This document shows positions 15,699 to 22,052 of a stretch of DNA of 22,053 nucleotides, piece after piece. This stretch comes from a virus. The notes beneath the pieces were generated by a model. That model was not told the DNA's origin and made no database searches. It worked only from the letters and a program-made list of their open reading frames with translations. Location of the stretch: IMG/VR virus record IMGVR_UViG_3300032323_003551, positions 1-22,053 of that record; one strand, 5' to 3'. Position numbers and translations under genes: made by a program. The first letter of the stretch is position 1. Every line of letters begins with the position of its first letter.

Positions 15699-16217
15699 TT
15701 AATTAGTTTCTTTAATTAAAAATCCTATTGATAATGTAATTCTTGGTTTTTTACCAATAACTTTTGTGCTTCCGTGAGAATATTTTCCTGCAACACATTT
15801 CCAAATTAAATTTTCCTCAAGTATATTAATGTTGCCTCCATATATAGAATGTCCACCATCTTCAGGGTAACTTAGAATCAAATTCCATCTTGTGTGAATA
15901 TAATCCCCGTAATTTTTATCGGTATGATTTTGGATGGAAGAACCTTCACTGTTTACACCTATAAAATCATCATACACGGGTTCTTTTTTCCAATCAGTAA
16001 TATTTTCGAGCTCTATTATTTTGTTTTTAATAGTTAAGACTAATTCGTGTATTGAATCATTACTTGAGATTAATTTATATCTTCTACCAAAACTCTTGGG
16101 ATTTACCATAAAGGATTGATAATTTGTATCAGTCCAATTTAATAAGGTTTGTTTAACTTCATCATCTATAAAGTTCTTATAAGCATAAGTTCCTTTCAAT
16201 TCTATTTTTTCAATCAT
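15699..16217 (-). CDS. 2OG-Fe(II) oxygenase (second, unrelated type)
   Basis: A 172-aa dioxygenase of the prolyl-4-hydroxylase-like kind. Metal ligands are H98 and D100 (QNHTDKN) and H148 (AGKYSHGSTKV); R159 (KPRITLSIGF) should bind 2-oxoglutarate. The spacing from HxD to the distal His fits the family. It shares no motif arrangement with the beta-hydroxylase-like protein at 13094, so this is an independent acquisition. Possible substrates include host or phage proteins or nucleic acid bases; nothing here decides. It is convergent with the kinase-like gene, and a terminator plus TATTTAT element lies directly before its start. Confidence 0.82.
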   Translation of the reverse strand: MIEKIELKGTYAYKNFIDDEVKQTLLNWTDTNYQSFMVNPKSFGRRYKLISSNDSIHELVLTIKNKIIELENITDWKKEPVYDDFIGVNSEGSSIQNHTDKNYGDYIHTRWNLILSYPEDGGHSIYGGNINILEENLIWKCVAGKYSHGSTKVIGKKPRITLSIGFLIKETN

Positions 16218-16220
16218 ATA

Positions 16221-16227
16221 ATAAATA
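16221..16227 (-). promoter_or_regulatory. TATTTAT element before the second oxygenase
   Basis: The minus strand reads TTTTGTATTTATTATATG: the T-run of the terminator, the element, 3 nt, then the start codon. A -10 here would force a leaderless mRNA. Confidence 0.4.
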
Positions 16228-16228
16228 C

Positions 16229-16253
16229 AAAACCCCCACCGAAGTGAGGGTTA
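16229..16253. terminator. Bidirectional intrinsic terminator after the small heat-shock gene
   Basis: A 9-bp stem (AACCCTCAC with GTGGGGGTT on the minus strand, one G-U pair) closes a TTCG tetraloop and is followed by TTTTG. On the plus strand it is followed by AATTTTTA. It separates the heat-shock gene from the oxygenase. Confidence 0.75.
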
Positions 16254-16257
16254 ATTT

Positions 16258-16659
16258 TTAAAGGAGACTAATTCTTTTCTTTTCTTGTCTTTTGTAGTTA
16301 GGAACGAATACCGTAAGTAATCCATCTTCTATTGTAGCTTCAATTGATGAAGCATCATAATCATCTCCGATTTTAAATTGTTGGGAAATAGATTTCTTTT
16401 TTTCTTCATTATTCAACTTATAGGTTCTCTTACCTTCGATATGAATGACACCCCCTTCCATCTCAACTTTTAAGTTTGACTTGTTGAATCCTGGTGCATC
16501 GAAGAAAAGGTAAGCTCCGTCTTTGGTGTGGTTGATTTCATAAAGTTCACTTCCTGAATCATTATTTACAAGAGTGGTGGTGTAGTTGTAGTTTGACCTT
16601 CCCCTGTTGTTAAAGAATGTGTCGAATAAATCGTTTAATTCTGAGTTTCCGTAAATCAT
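16258..16659 (-). CDS. hsp20: Small heat-shock protein (Hsp20/alpha-crystallin)
   Basis: ATP-independent holdase that keeps unfolding proteins soluble until Hsp70 or Clp machines act. The 133-aa protein has a short N-arm with Asn/Tyr, an alpha-crystallin domain (about 36-122) with GAYLFFDAPGFNKSNLKVEM and the hallmark ATIEDGLLTVFVPN, and an I-x-L tail motif (RISLL). Length and order are normal for class A sHsps. It is transcribed away from the Clp ATPase gene from a shared 197-bp region, so co-regulation is likely. T4-like phages of several hosts carry Hsp20 genes. On the minus strand TATAAATA, identical to the T4 late promoter core, lies 26 nt upstream of its start. Confidence 0.93.
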   Translation of the reverse strand: MIYGNSELNDLFDTFFNNRGRSNYNYTTTLVNNDSGSELYEINHTKDGAYLFFDAPGFNKSNLKVEMEGGVIHIEGKRTYKLNNEEKKKSISQQFKIGDDYDASSIEATIEDGLLTVFVPNYKRQEKKRISLL

Positions 16660-16856
16660 AATTTTTTAGTTTTTTTAAAATTTATTATTTATATTTGTAA
16701 TAATCAAGTTCAGTGCCGTTGGCACATCTCTGTAATATTTTCAGTTCTTTTCTTAACAAAATGTCATTATGACATATAAAAAAATAAACCCTGACAATTT
16801 GTCAAAATATTTGGCAGTGTCCAATTTTTGATACACCTTTGTAAAAATTATACATT
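16660..16856. promoter_or_regulatory. Divergent control region of hsp20 and clpC with inverted repeats
   Basis: This 197-bp gap holds a hairpin GTGCC-GTT-GGCAC (about 16713-16725), a perfect 7-bp inverted repeat ATGTCAT-T-ATGACAT (16761-16775), and a perfect 6-bp inverted repeat TGACAA-T-TTGTCA (16792-16804). The last two share the half-site TGTCA and both have a central T. The word TATTTATA is at 16686-16693. A weak host-type promoter follows at 16810-16841. Confidence 0.6.
16810..16841 (+). promoter_or_regulatory. Weak Bacteroidetes-type promoter for clpC
   Basis: TTTG at 16810-16813, 20 nt, then CACCTTTG at 16834-16841 (consensus TAnnTTTG, one mismatch). The expected start would be within about 10 nt of the ATG. 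It lies just downstream of the 16792-16804 inverted repeat. Confidence 0.35.
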
Positions 16857-18872
16857 ATGAATGATTTAATGGACGACGACGAAACAATGAAGAGTAAAAA
16901 ACAAAAACAGAATTCAGACAGTAGCACTCCTGTCTTGGATAATTTCAGTAGAGATTTAAATAAACTTGCAGAGCAAGGTAAGTTAGACCCTGTTATCGGA
17001 AGAGATAGAGAAATACTACGTATTGCTCAGATTCTTTCCCGTCGTAAGAAAAACAACCCAATTATTGTTGGGGAACCTGGTTGTGGTAAGACCGCACTTG
17101 TTGAAGGTCTCGCAATCAAAATTGTGAATGGTGAATGTCCAAGAAATCTTGTGGACAAAAGAATTGTAAACCTTGATTTAACTTCTGTGGTTGCGGGAAC
17201 AAAATACCGTGGTCAGTTTGAAGAAAGAATGAAGGTGATTATCGAAGAGCTTCAAGCAAATCCCAATATCATCGTATTCATTGATGAAATCCATACCCTT
17301 GTTGGTTCTGGTAACTCGGCAGGTTCTATGGATGGTTCAAACATTTTCAAACCAGCTCTTTCTCGTGGAGAACTCCAATGTATTGGAGCAACCACTCTCG
17401 ATGAGTTCCGTAAGAACATTGAGAAGGATGGAGCATTAGAACGTAGATTCCAAAAGGTTTTGGTTGAACCTTCATCAGTTGCGGAAACAATCCAAATCCT
17501 CAAGAATGTTCGAGACAAGTATGAATCTTATCATAAGGTTTCATATACGGATGAGATTATCGAAACGTGTGTTAAACTCGCTGACCGATATATCACCGAC
17601 CGTGAATTCCCTGATAAGGCATTCGACATCTTGGATGAAGTTGGAGCTCGTATGCAGACCGAACTTAAAGTTCCACCTGTAATCGAAGACCTTAAGAAGA
17701 AAGCATCTGAAATCAAACAACAGAAAATTGATGTTGTTAAGAAGCAAAACTACGAACAGGCTGCACAACTTCGTGACAAGGAAAAGAAATTGTTAGATAA
17801 ACTTGAGACTGAAAAGACTAAGTTTGAAGAACAACTTATCAAAGACAAACAAAAGATTACTCTTGAAGATGTTTATGATGTTGTTTCTAACATGACAAAA
17901 ATCCCTGTCAACAAAATGAGTCTTGATGATTCAAAAGCACTTATCAATTTAGATAAGGAGTTGATTGGTAAAGTAATTGGTCAAGACGCTGCAGTTGTCA
18001 AGATTGCGAAAGCAATCAAGAGAAATCGTCTTGGTATCAAAGACCCCAATCGTCCAATCGGTTCATTCGTATTCCTTGGTTCAACAGGTGTTGGTAAAAC
18101 TCACTTGGCCAAACAATTAGCGAAAGAAATGTTTGGCTCTGTAGATTCACTTATCCGTGTGGACATGTCTGAATATCAGGAAAAACATACCGTATCTAAA
18201 TTGGTTGGAGCTCCTCCAGGTTATGTAGGATATGAAGAAGGTGGACAATTAACTGAAAAGGTTAAAAACAAACCGTATTCTGTTATCCTATTTGATGAGG
18301 TGGAAAAAGCTCACAAAGATGTATTCACAGTGTTACTCCAAATCTTAGACGATGGTCACGTTACCGATAGTCTTGGACGTAAGATTAACTTCAAGAATAC
18401 GTTGATTATCCTTACTTCTAACTTGGGTGTTAAGAAACTTCAGGACTTCGGAACTGGTATTGGTTTCTCTAACAACACTTACGGAAATGAGGAGGCTAAA
18501 AAACAGGTGTTAATGAAAGAAATGAAGAATTTCTTTTCTCCTGAATTCTTGAATCGTATCGACGATACAATCGTATTCAACTCATTAAGTCCTGAAGACA
18601 TCAAGAAAATCACTGAGATTGAATTGAAGAAACTTGTAGCTCGTCTTGATGAGATGAAATACACAATCAGTTACGATGAAACATTAGTTGATTATTTAGC
18701 TAAAATTGGATTCGATGAATTGTATGGAGCTCGTCCTTTAAAAAGGGCAATTCAAGACAAGGTTGAAGACCTTTTATCTGAAGAAGTATTGACAGGTAAG
18801 ATGGTTGAAAACAAATCCTATCAAATCAAAGTTGACGGAGAGGAAGTCAAAGTCACAAAAAAGGGTAGATAA
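16857..18872 (+). CDS. clpC: ClpC-type AAA+ unfoldase lacking the N-terminal domain
   Basis: A 671-aa double-ring unfoldase subunit. D1 has Walker [10 protein letters not shown] (72-80), pore loop KYRGQ, Walker B VFIDEIH (140-146) and Arg finger RR at 196-197. A short middle segment with a UVR-like [17 protein letters not shown] (about 301-317) marks ClpC rather than ClpB, which has a long coiled coil. D2 has GSTGVGKTH (408-416), pore GYVGY, ILFDEVE, and sensor-2 GARPLKR. The loop GIGF at 534-537 is the ClpP-docking loop, so it should feed host ClpP. The usual N domain (about 140 aa) is absent, replaced by an acidic/Lys-rich 25-residue start. It uses many CGT Arg codons, unlike the AGA-rich neighbours. 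Confidence 0.93.
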   Translation: MNDLMDDDETMKSKKQKQNSDSSTPVLDNFSRDLNKLAEQGKLDPVIGRDREILRIAQILSRRKKNNPIIVGEPGCGKTALVEGLAIKIVNGECPRNLVDKRIVNLDLTSVVAGTKYRGQFEERMKVIIEELQANPNIIVFIDEIHTLVGSGNSAGSMDGSNIFKPALSRGELQCIGATTLDEFRKNIEKDGALERRFQKVLVEPSSVAETIQILKNVRDKYESYHKVSYTDEIIETCVKLADRYITDREFPDKAFDILDEVGARMQTELKVPPVIEDLKKKASEIKQQKIDVVKKQNYEQAAQLRDKEKKLLDKLETEKTKFEEQLIKDKQKITLEDVYDVVSNMTKIPVNKMSLDDSKALINLDKELIGKVIGQDAAVVKIAKAIKRNRLGIKDPNRPIGSFVFLGSTGVGKTHLAKQLAKEMFGSVDSLIRVDMSEYQEKHTVSKLVGAPPGYVGYEEGGQLTEKVKNKPYSVILFDEVEKAHKDVFTVLLQILDDGHVTDSLGRKINFKNTLIILTSNLGVKKLQDFGTGIGFSNNTYGNEEAKKQVLMKEMKNFFSPEFLNRIDDTIVFNSLSPEDIKKITEIELKKLVARLDEMKYTISYDETLVDYLAKIGFDELYGARPLKRAIQDKVEDLLSEEVLTGKMVENKSYQIKVDGEEVKVTKKGR

Positions 18873-18874
18873 TT

Positions 18875-18902
18875 AAGGGGGGAATTTATTCCCCCTTTTT
18901 TT
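18875..18902 (+). terminator. Strong intrinsic terminator after clpC
   Basis: The stem GGGGGAA/TTCCCCC with a TTTA loop is followed by seven T; flanking AA/TT extends it. It begins 2 nt after the clpC stop codon and runs straight into the TATTTAT element of the next gene. Confidence 0.85.
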
Positions 18903-18903
18903 G

Positions 18904-18910
18904 TATTTAT
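18904..18910 (+). promoter_or_regulatory. TATTTAT element before the metalloprotease gene
   Basis: Read TTTTGTATTTATATATGTG: terminator T-run, element, 4 nt, then the GTG start. Confidence 0.45.
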
Positions 18911-18914
18911 ATAT

Positions 18915-19673
18915 GTGAAAAATCTTATCAGGAGAATATTGAAAGAAGAAATCAAGAACGGCAAAGTTATTTGTGACGGTTGTGGATGGTCATGGGATTT
19001 ATCTGATGGTGGAGATGACAAATACATTTGTCATAAATGTGGTCACGATAACACACCAAAAACTCAATCAAATCTTGATAGACTTATGGGTGGATTCAAA
19101 ATGAATTTCCCTGAAAAATTACAACCTAAAATTGATGAGGTTACAAAGTTTGTTGTTGATTATATTACAGACCACGACTTAAAAATTAAATTCTTAAACT
19201 CTTGTTCTACAGGATTTTCCGGTGTTAGGACGAAGGACAGTATCATCATTTGTTCTCCAAATCAAATGACTACTTTGGGTGATTTCATTTACACAATATT
19301 CCACGAAATTAGGCACGAAGACCAAATTAGTCAGCTGAAAATGGATAACCCACTAACTGATTATGATTTAGATGATTTTGAAAAATTATCAGAACAATAC
19401 TGGAAGATGGAAATGGATGCCGACAATTTTGCAAAACAAATGGTTGCAAAACTTGTGATGAAATCAGGTATACCTATGGAAATTGCAAAACCAAACTTTC
19501 AACTTTCTCCCTATATTGAAAAATACCCATCAATGTCCAAAATGGTTAAAACCTATTTAGAACAAGTTGTGATGGGAATTAAAGATATAAAAAAATCGGG
19601 TGGCGAATTTACTGATATTCAAGACCACCCGATAGTTAAACGTTATATTGATAAGTTGGAGAACTTTATTTAG
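18915..19673 (+). CDS. Zinc-ribbon HExxH metalloprotease-like protein
   Basis: Start is GTG at 18915; the ATG two bases earlier runs into a stop at once. The 252-aa protein opens with MKNLIRRILKEE, a basic amphipathic helix resembling a capsid-targeting peptide (L-K-E at 9-11). A zinc ribbon follows (C20, C23, C39, C42, in CDGCGWSWD...YICHKCGHDN). The protease part has IFHEIRHEDQ with the HExxH zinc site (H130, E131, H134) and EMDADNFAKQM with E166 as the likely third ligand. This is a gluzincin-like layout; the target is unknown. If virion-packaged, it would be delivered with the DNA. It lies directly behind clpC but beyond a strong terminator, so it is transcribed separately. Its stop overlaps the convergent M20 gene by 4 nt. 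Confidence 0.8.
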   Translation: MKNLIRRILKEEIKNGKVICDGCGWSWDLSDGGDDKYICHKCGHDNTPKTQSNLDRLMGGFKMNFPEKLQPKIDEVTKFVVDYITDHDLKIKFLNSCSTGFSGVRTKDSIIICSPNQMTTLGDFIYTIFHEIRHEDQISQLKMDNPLTDYDLDDFEKLSEQYWKMEMDADNFAKQMVAKLVMKSGIPMEIAKPNFQLSPYIEKYPSMSKMVKTYLEQVVMGIKDIKKSGGEFTDIQDHPIVKRYIDKLENFI

Positions 19674-20512
19674 AAGACTTGTCTTGTTTTCCAATCATAT
19701 TGTTTAGCCTTTTTATAGTGTAATTTATTCCCCAAAAGTTCAATCATTTTTTTACCCATATCAATACCGTTGAATACGTCTTCTACAACAACATATTCAT
19801 TTCTACTGTGATATTCATAATATCCAATTGAGAAATTGATACAAGAAAAATCAAACTTTCCTCTGAGAGCATAAACATCAGTATAAGGGTGAACCATGTA
19901 ATCCATATCTTCTTTAATCATTCCCTCACTGAGAACTTTATCACAAACCTCAAAGAATTCTGATTCTCTGTCAAACAATACTTGTCCGAAACATTTCTCA
20001 GTAATCATCCAGTTTTCAGGTGCATCAAATTGAATACCATATCCAACATTTTTGAAAAACTCGGGGTCAGATTTACTAGAACCGTGACAACCTGTTTCTT
20101 CAGATACGAAGAAAGCCGCCTTCAAATAAGGAAGTTCTTTCAATAAAGTCAAACAAGCAAAAACACCACATTTATCATCACCACCAATTCCAACTGGTAG
20201 TCCGATATTGTCGTATGCTTTAAGTGATAACTTTTCTTCTTTTTGTGCGTTTGGTAAAAATTCTTCTCTAATGTTTAGATGGCAAATTTCGTGCACAGTA
20301 TCAGTGTGAGATATAACACAAGGAAAATAAAAATCCTCAGGTAATTCTTCTGTTTCTTGTTTAGTTGCATAAACATTATTATAATCGTCTTTATAATGGG
20401 AAATGTTGTTTTCTTCTAACCAATTCGTTAGATATTCCACCATCAAATCCTCTTTGTAAGTTTGAGTAGGAATACTCAAAACCTCCTTTAAAAAATCTAT
20501 ATTTTTTGTCAT
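19670..20512 (-). CDS. M20-family metallopeptidase (peptidase T-like), short form
   Basis: Di-zinc exopeptidase family; bacterial members trim di- and tripeptides or deacylate amino acids. All five metal ligands and the catalytic pair are visible: H69 (ISHTDTVH, with D71), bridging D112 (GIGGDDKCG), E138-E139 (FVSEETGC), D163 (FDAPEN) and H235 (YEYHSRNEYV). At 280 aa it is well below the usual 370-410, because the inserted dimerisation/lid domain between about 165 and 225 is cut down, so it may act as a monomer. Phage copies are unusual. A peptide-salvage role after Clp proteolysis is inferred from neighbours. It has a near-perfect host-type promoter and almost no leader. Confidence 0.88.
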   Translation of the reverse strand: MTKNIDFLKEVLSIPTQTYKEDLMVEYLTNWLEENNISHYKDDYNNVYATKQETEELPEDFYFPCVISHTDTVHEICHLNIREEFLPNAQKEEKLSLKAYDNIGLPVGIGGDDKCGVFACLTLLKELPYLKAAFFVSEETGCHGSSKSDPEFFKNVGYGIQFDAPENWMITEKCFGQVLFDRESEFFEVCDKVLSEGMIKEDMDYMVHPYTDVYALRGKFDFSCINFSIGYYEYHSRNEYVVVEDVFNGIDMGKKMIELLGNKLHYKKAKQYDWKTRQVF

Positions 20513-20516
20513 ATCA

Positions 20517-20547
20517 CAAAGATAAGAAAAAATTAGATATCATCAAA
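20517..20547 (-). promoter_or_regulatory. Bacteroidetes vegetative-type promoter for the M20 peptidase
   Basis: On the minus strand: TTTG (20547-20544), exactly 19 nt, then TATCTTTG (20524-20517), matching TTTG/TAnnTTTG. The start codon follows after 4 nt, so the mRNA may be leaderless. The -33 part lies inside the 3' end of the 349-aa gene. Confidence 0.65.
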
Positions 20548-21582
20548 ATTAAATAATGTAGGTTGGTAGAGTAAGTTGTTAAAATTTTCTTCAGATAACT
20601 TCAAACTTCTTTCTTTTAAATCCTTTTGAAGTTTGACTTCTATTTTGTTTGGATTTTTATCAAATCCTATTACTTTAAATCTAACCTCTTTCGGTTTTTT
20701 TGGTAATTTGTGCCATCTTTCCGAACCATACTTTTCGGTAATTCTATCAACCATGTCTATGTATGATTTCAAATCAAAACCATCTCTTTCATAGTCATCT
20801 TCAATCGATTCTAAAATTTCATTTAAACTGCGTGATACTGTGCGATTGAATGATTCATCATCAAAATATTCGTCATTCTGATAATCATATGAATATTCGT
20901 GCCATCCACCTATATCTGTTCGACTGGTCTCAAAAACTTTTTTTAATAATTCTTCAATTGGGAGATGAACAGAGTTAGTTCTAATATACCACATAATCAA
21001 ATTAGCTACGGTAGTTTTTAATCCGGCATAAGGTATAAATTCAAAATCAAATTCTTTGAAATAATCATTCACCTCTTTGTTGATTGTTTTTTGTGCCACT
21101 TCAATCATTTCTCTATTCTTTTCAGTCTGATAGTCATTCAATATATTTTGTGTAGGGAAATTAAATGCATCAAACATTTTATTAGCTAATCCCTTCCTAA
21201 AGTCTTCATCTTCTAAATCAAATTTTCTACCATGTATCAACTTATTTACCTGCCTGAGTTTCTCAATGTTTTCATCATTGAAATGACCAAATATTGTATA
21301 TCCTTGGAGAAAATCTTCTTTAACTGAATAGTAATCCATAAATTCATAATCACTATAATATGAATTTATCATTTTCATGAACCATACATCATCATCAGAA
21401 ATATCAAATAAATTAAAAAATTTTACATCGTCGTCAAACTCAATAGTTAATTCACTTTGAGCCAAGTTCTGAGAGTTTGTTCTTACCCTTTCAATAATAG
21501 GGTCAACATCCTGTAACTCATAAGCACTAATCTTTCCATTAGCAAATTTTTTTAAACCATAAAATGAATCGAGAGGTTCCAT
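20533..21582 (-). CDS. Unknown 349-aa acidic protein next to the tmRNA
   Basis: Not recognised. The protein is acidic and aromatic-rich (many D, E, F, Y), mostly helical, with no Cys pair, membrane segment or enzyme motif I can name. Features are an N-terminal stretch with DDDVKFFNLFDISDDDVWFM, a middle part with FDFEFIPYAGLKTTVANLIM, an Asp/Tyr-rich segment YSYDYQNDEYFDDESF, and a basic C-terminal strand region (KKPKEVRFKVIGFDKNPNKI). The C-terminus LLYQPTLFNFDDI resembles a short linear docking tail. It diverges from the tmRNA gene, and the M20 gene follows after 20 nt. An adaptor or substrate role in the proteolysis island is possible but unproven. Confidence 0.75.
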   Translation of the reverse strand: MEPLDSFYGLKKFANGKISAYELQDVDPIIERVRTNSQNLAQSELTIEFDDDVKFFNLFDISDDDVWFMKMINSYYSDYEFMDYYSVKEDFLQGYTIFGHFNDENIEKLRQVNKLIHGRKFDLEDEDFRKGLANKMFDAFNFPTQNILNDYQTEKNREMIEVAQKTINKEVNDYFKEFDFEFIPYAGLKTTVANLIMWYIRTNSVHLPIEELLKKVFETSRTDIGGWHEYSYDYQNDEYFDDESFNRTVSRSLNEILESIEDDYERDGFDLKSYIDMVDRITEKYGSERWHKLPKKPKEVRFKVIGFDKNPNKIEVKLQKDLKERSLKLSEENFNNLLYQPTLFNFDDI

Positions 21583-21588
21583 ACCATT

Positions 21589-21595
21589 ATAAATA
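21589..21595 (-). promoter_or_regulatory. TATTTAT element before the 349-aa gene
   Basis: The minus strand reads TATTTATAATGGTATG, with 6 nt between element and start codon. It is back to back with the tmRNA promoter. Confidence 0.4.
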
Positions 21596-21602
21596 GATTT
21601 TG

Positions 21603-21633
21603 TTTGGAAAATCTCTATTTATTCTTATCTTTG
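21603..21633 (+). promoter_or_regulatory. Bacteroidetes vegetative-type promoter for the tmRNA
   Basis: TTTG at 21603-21606, 19 nt, TATCTTTG at 21626-21633. The -7 word and spacing are identical to the M20 promoter. Transcription should begin near 21640, leaving a short leader for RNase P to remove before 21655. A TATTTAT copy lies within the spacer (21616-21622). Confidence 0.7.
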
Positions 21634-21654
21634 TAATCAGTTCATTGAAAATAT

Positions 21655-22052
21655 GGGGATGTCTAGGTATTGATTGCAATACTTAGGGTAAGCAGGCACG
21701 TAGTCAGAATTCATCTATGACTTAAATCCACGGTGAAAAAATTCAAATGGCAATACTTTTGCTAAAATGGCTACTTTAGGCTTAATCGCTGAAGAAGCTT
21801 CAGTTGTAGCTTAATTTAAGTAACAACTACTCGGGTCGGTTAGGACATATAACCTAGGAACAGAAGTCCAATATACGGGTCACAGGTCGGAGCTCGTTTA
21901 AAATAATTTCGAGACCAGGTTGTTTGTAAGTTTGGTTCCCACATATATCAAACTTAATATTTCGTAACATTGAGAAACGATGTTGAACTAAACGTGTAGT
22001 CTGTCTGCGTTAATGTTGTAAGACAGCGGTTCGATTCCGCTCATCTCCACCA
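21655..22052 (+). ncRNA. ssrA: tmRNA (transfer-messenger RNA), complete
   Basis: Rescues stalled ribosomes and adds a degradation tag. The 5' GGGGATG pairs with CATCTCC near the 3' end in a 7-bp acceptor stem, with G3-U70, the alanyl-tRNA synthetase identity pair. Discriminator A and an encoded CCA follow (22049-22052). The T arm AGCGG-TTCGATT-CCGCT is intact. A clear pseudoknot is at 21838-21869: GGTTA/TAACC with GGAC/GTCC. Another stem is AAGTTTG/CAAACTT. The tag frame probably starts at GGC 21749 after AATTCAAAT, as in Bacteroidetes, giving 21 residues that begin GNTFA and end EEASVVA before TAA at 21812-21814. Length 398 nt is normal; the tag is long and lacks the usual LAA end. Confidence 0.93.

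Noticed and set aside
16686-16693. TATAAATA on the minus strand as proof of ordinary T4 late promoters
   Set aside because: Only the hsp20 copy is in the right direction for T4; at the other genes the word reads TATTTAT in gene direction, so the T4 orientation would point away from the genes.
17252-17768. Several frames of 60-90 codons within clpC
   Set aside because: clpC is continuous and all its motifs are intact; the others are by-products of its codon use.
18915-19673. Reading clpC and the metalloprotease as one operon
   Set aside because: A strong terminator at 18875-18902 and a separate TATTTAT element lie between them.
21731-21778. Other tmRNA tag frames (starting GEKIQ or VKKFK)
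   Set aside because: They end in LL or C before a stop and lack an Ala-ending tag; only the GNTFA frame keeps the Bacteroidetes resume context and ends in Ala.
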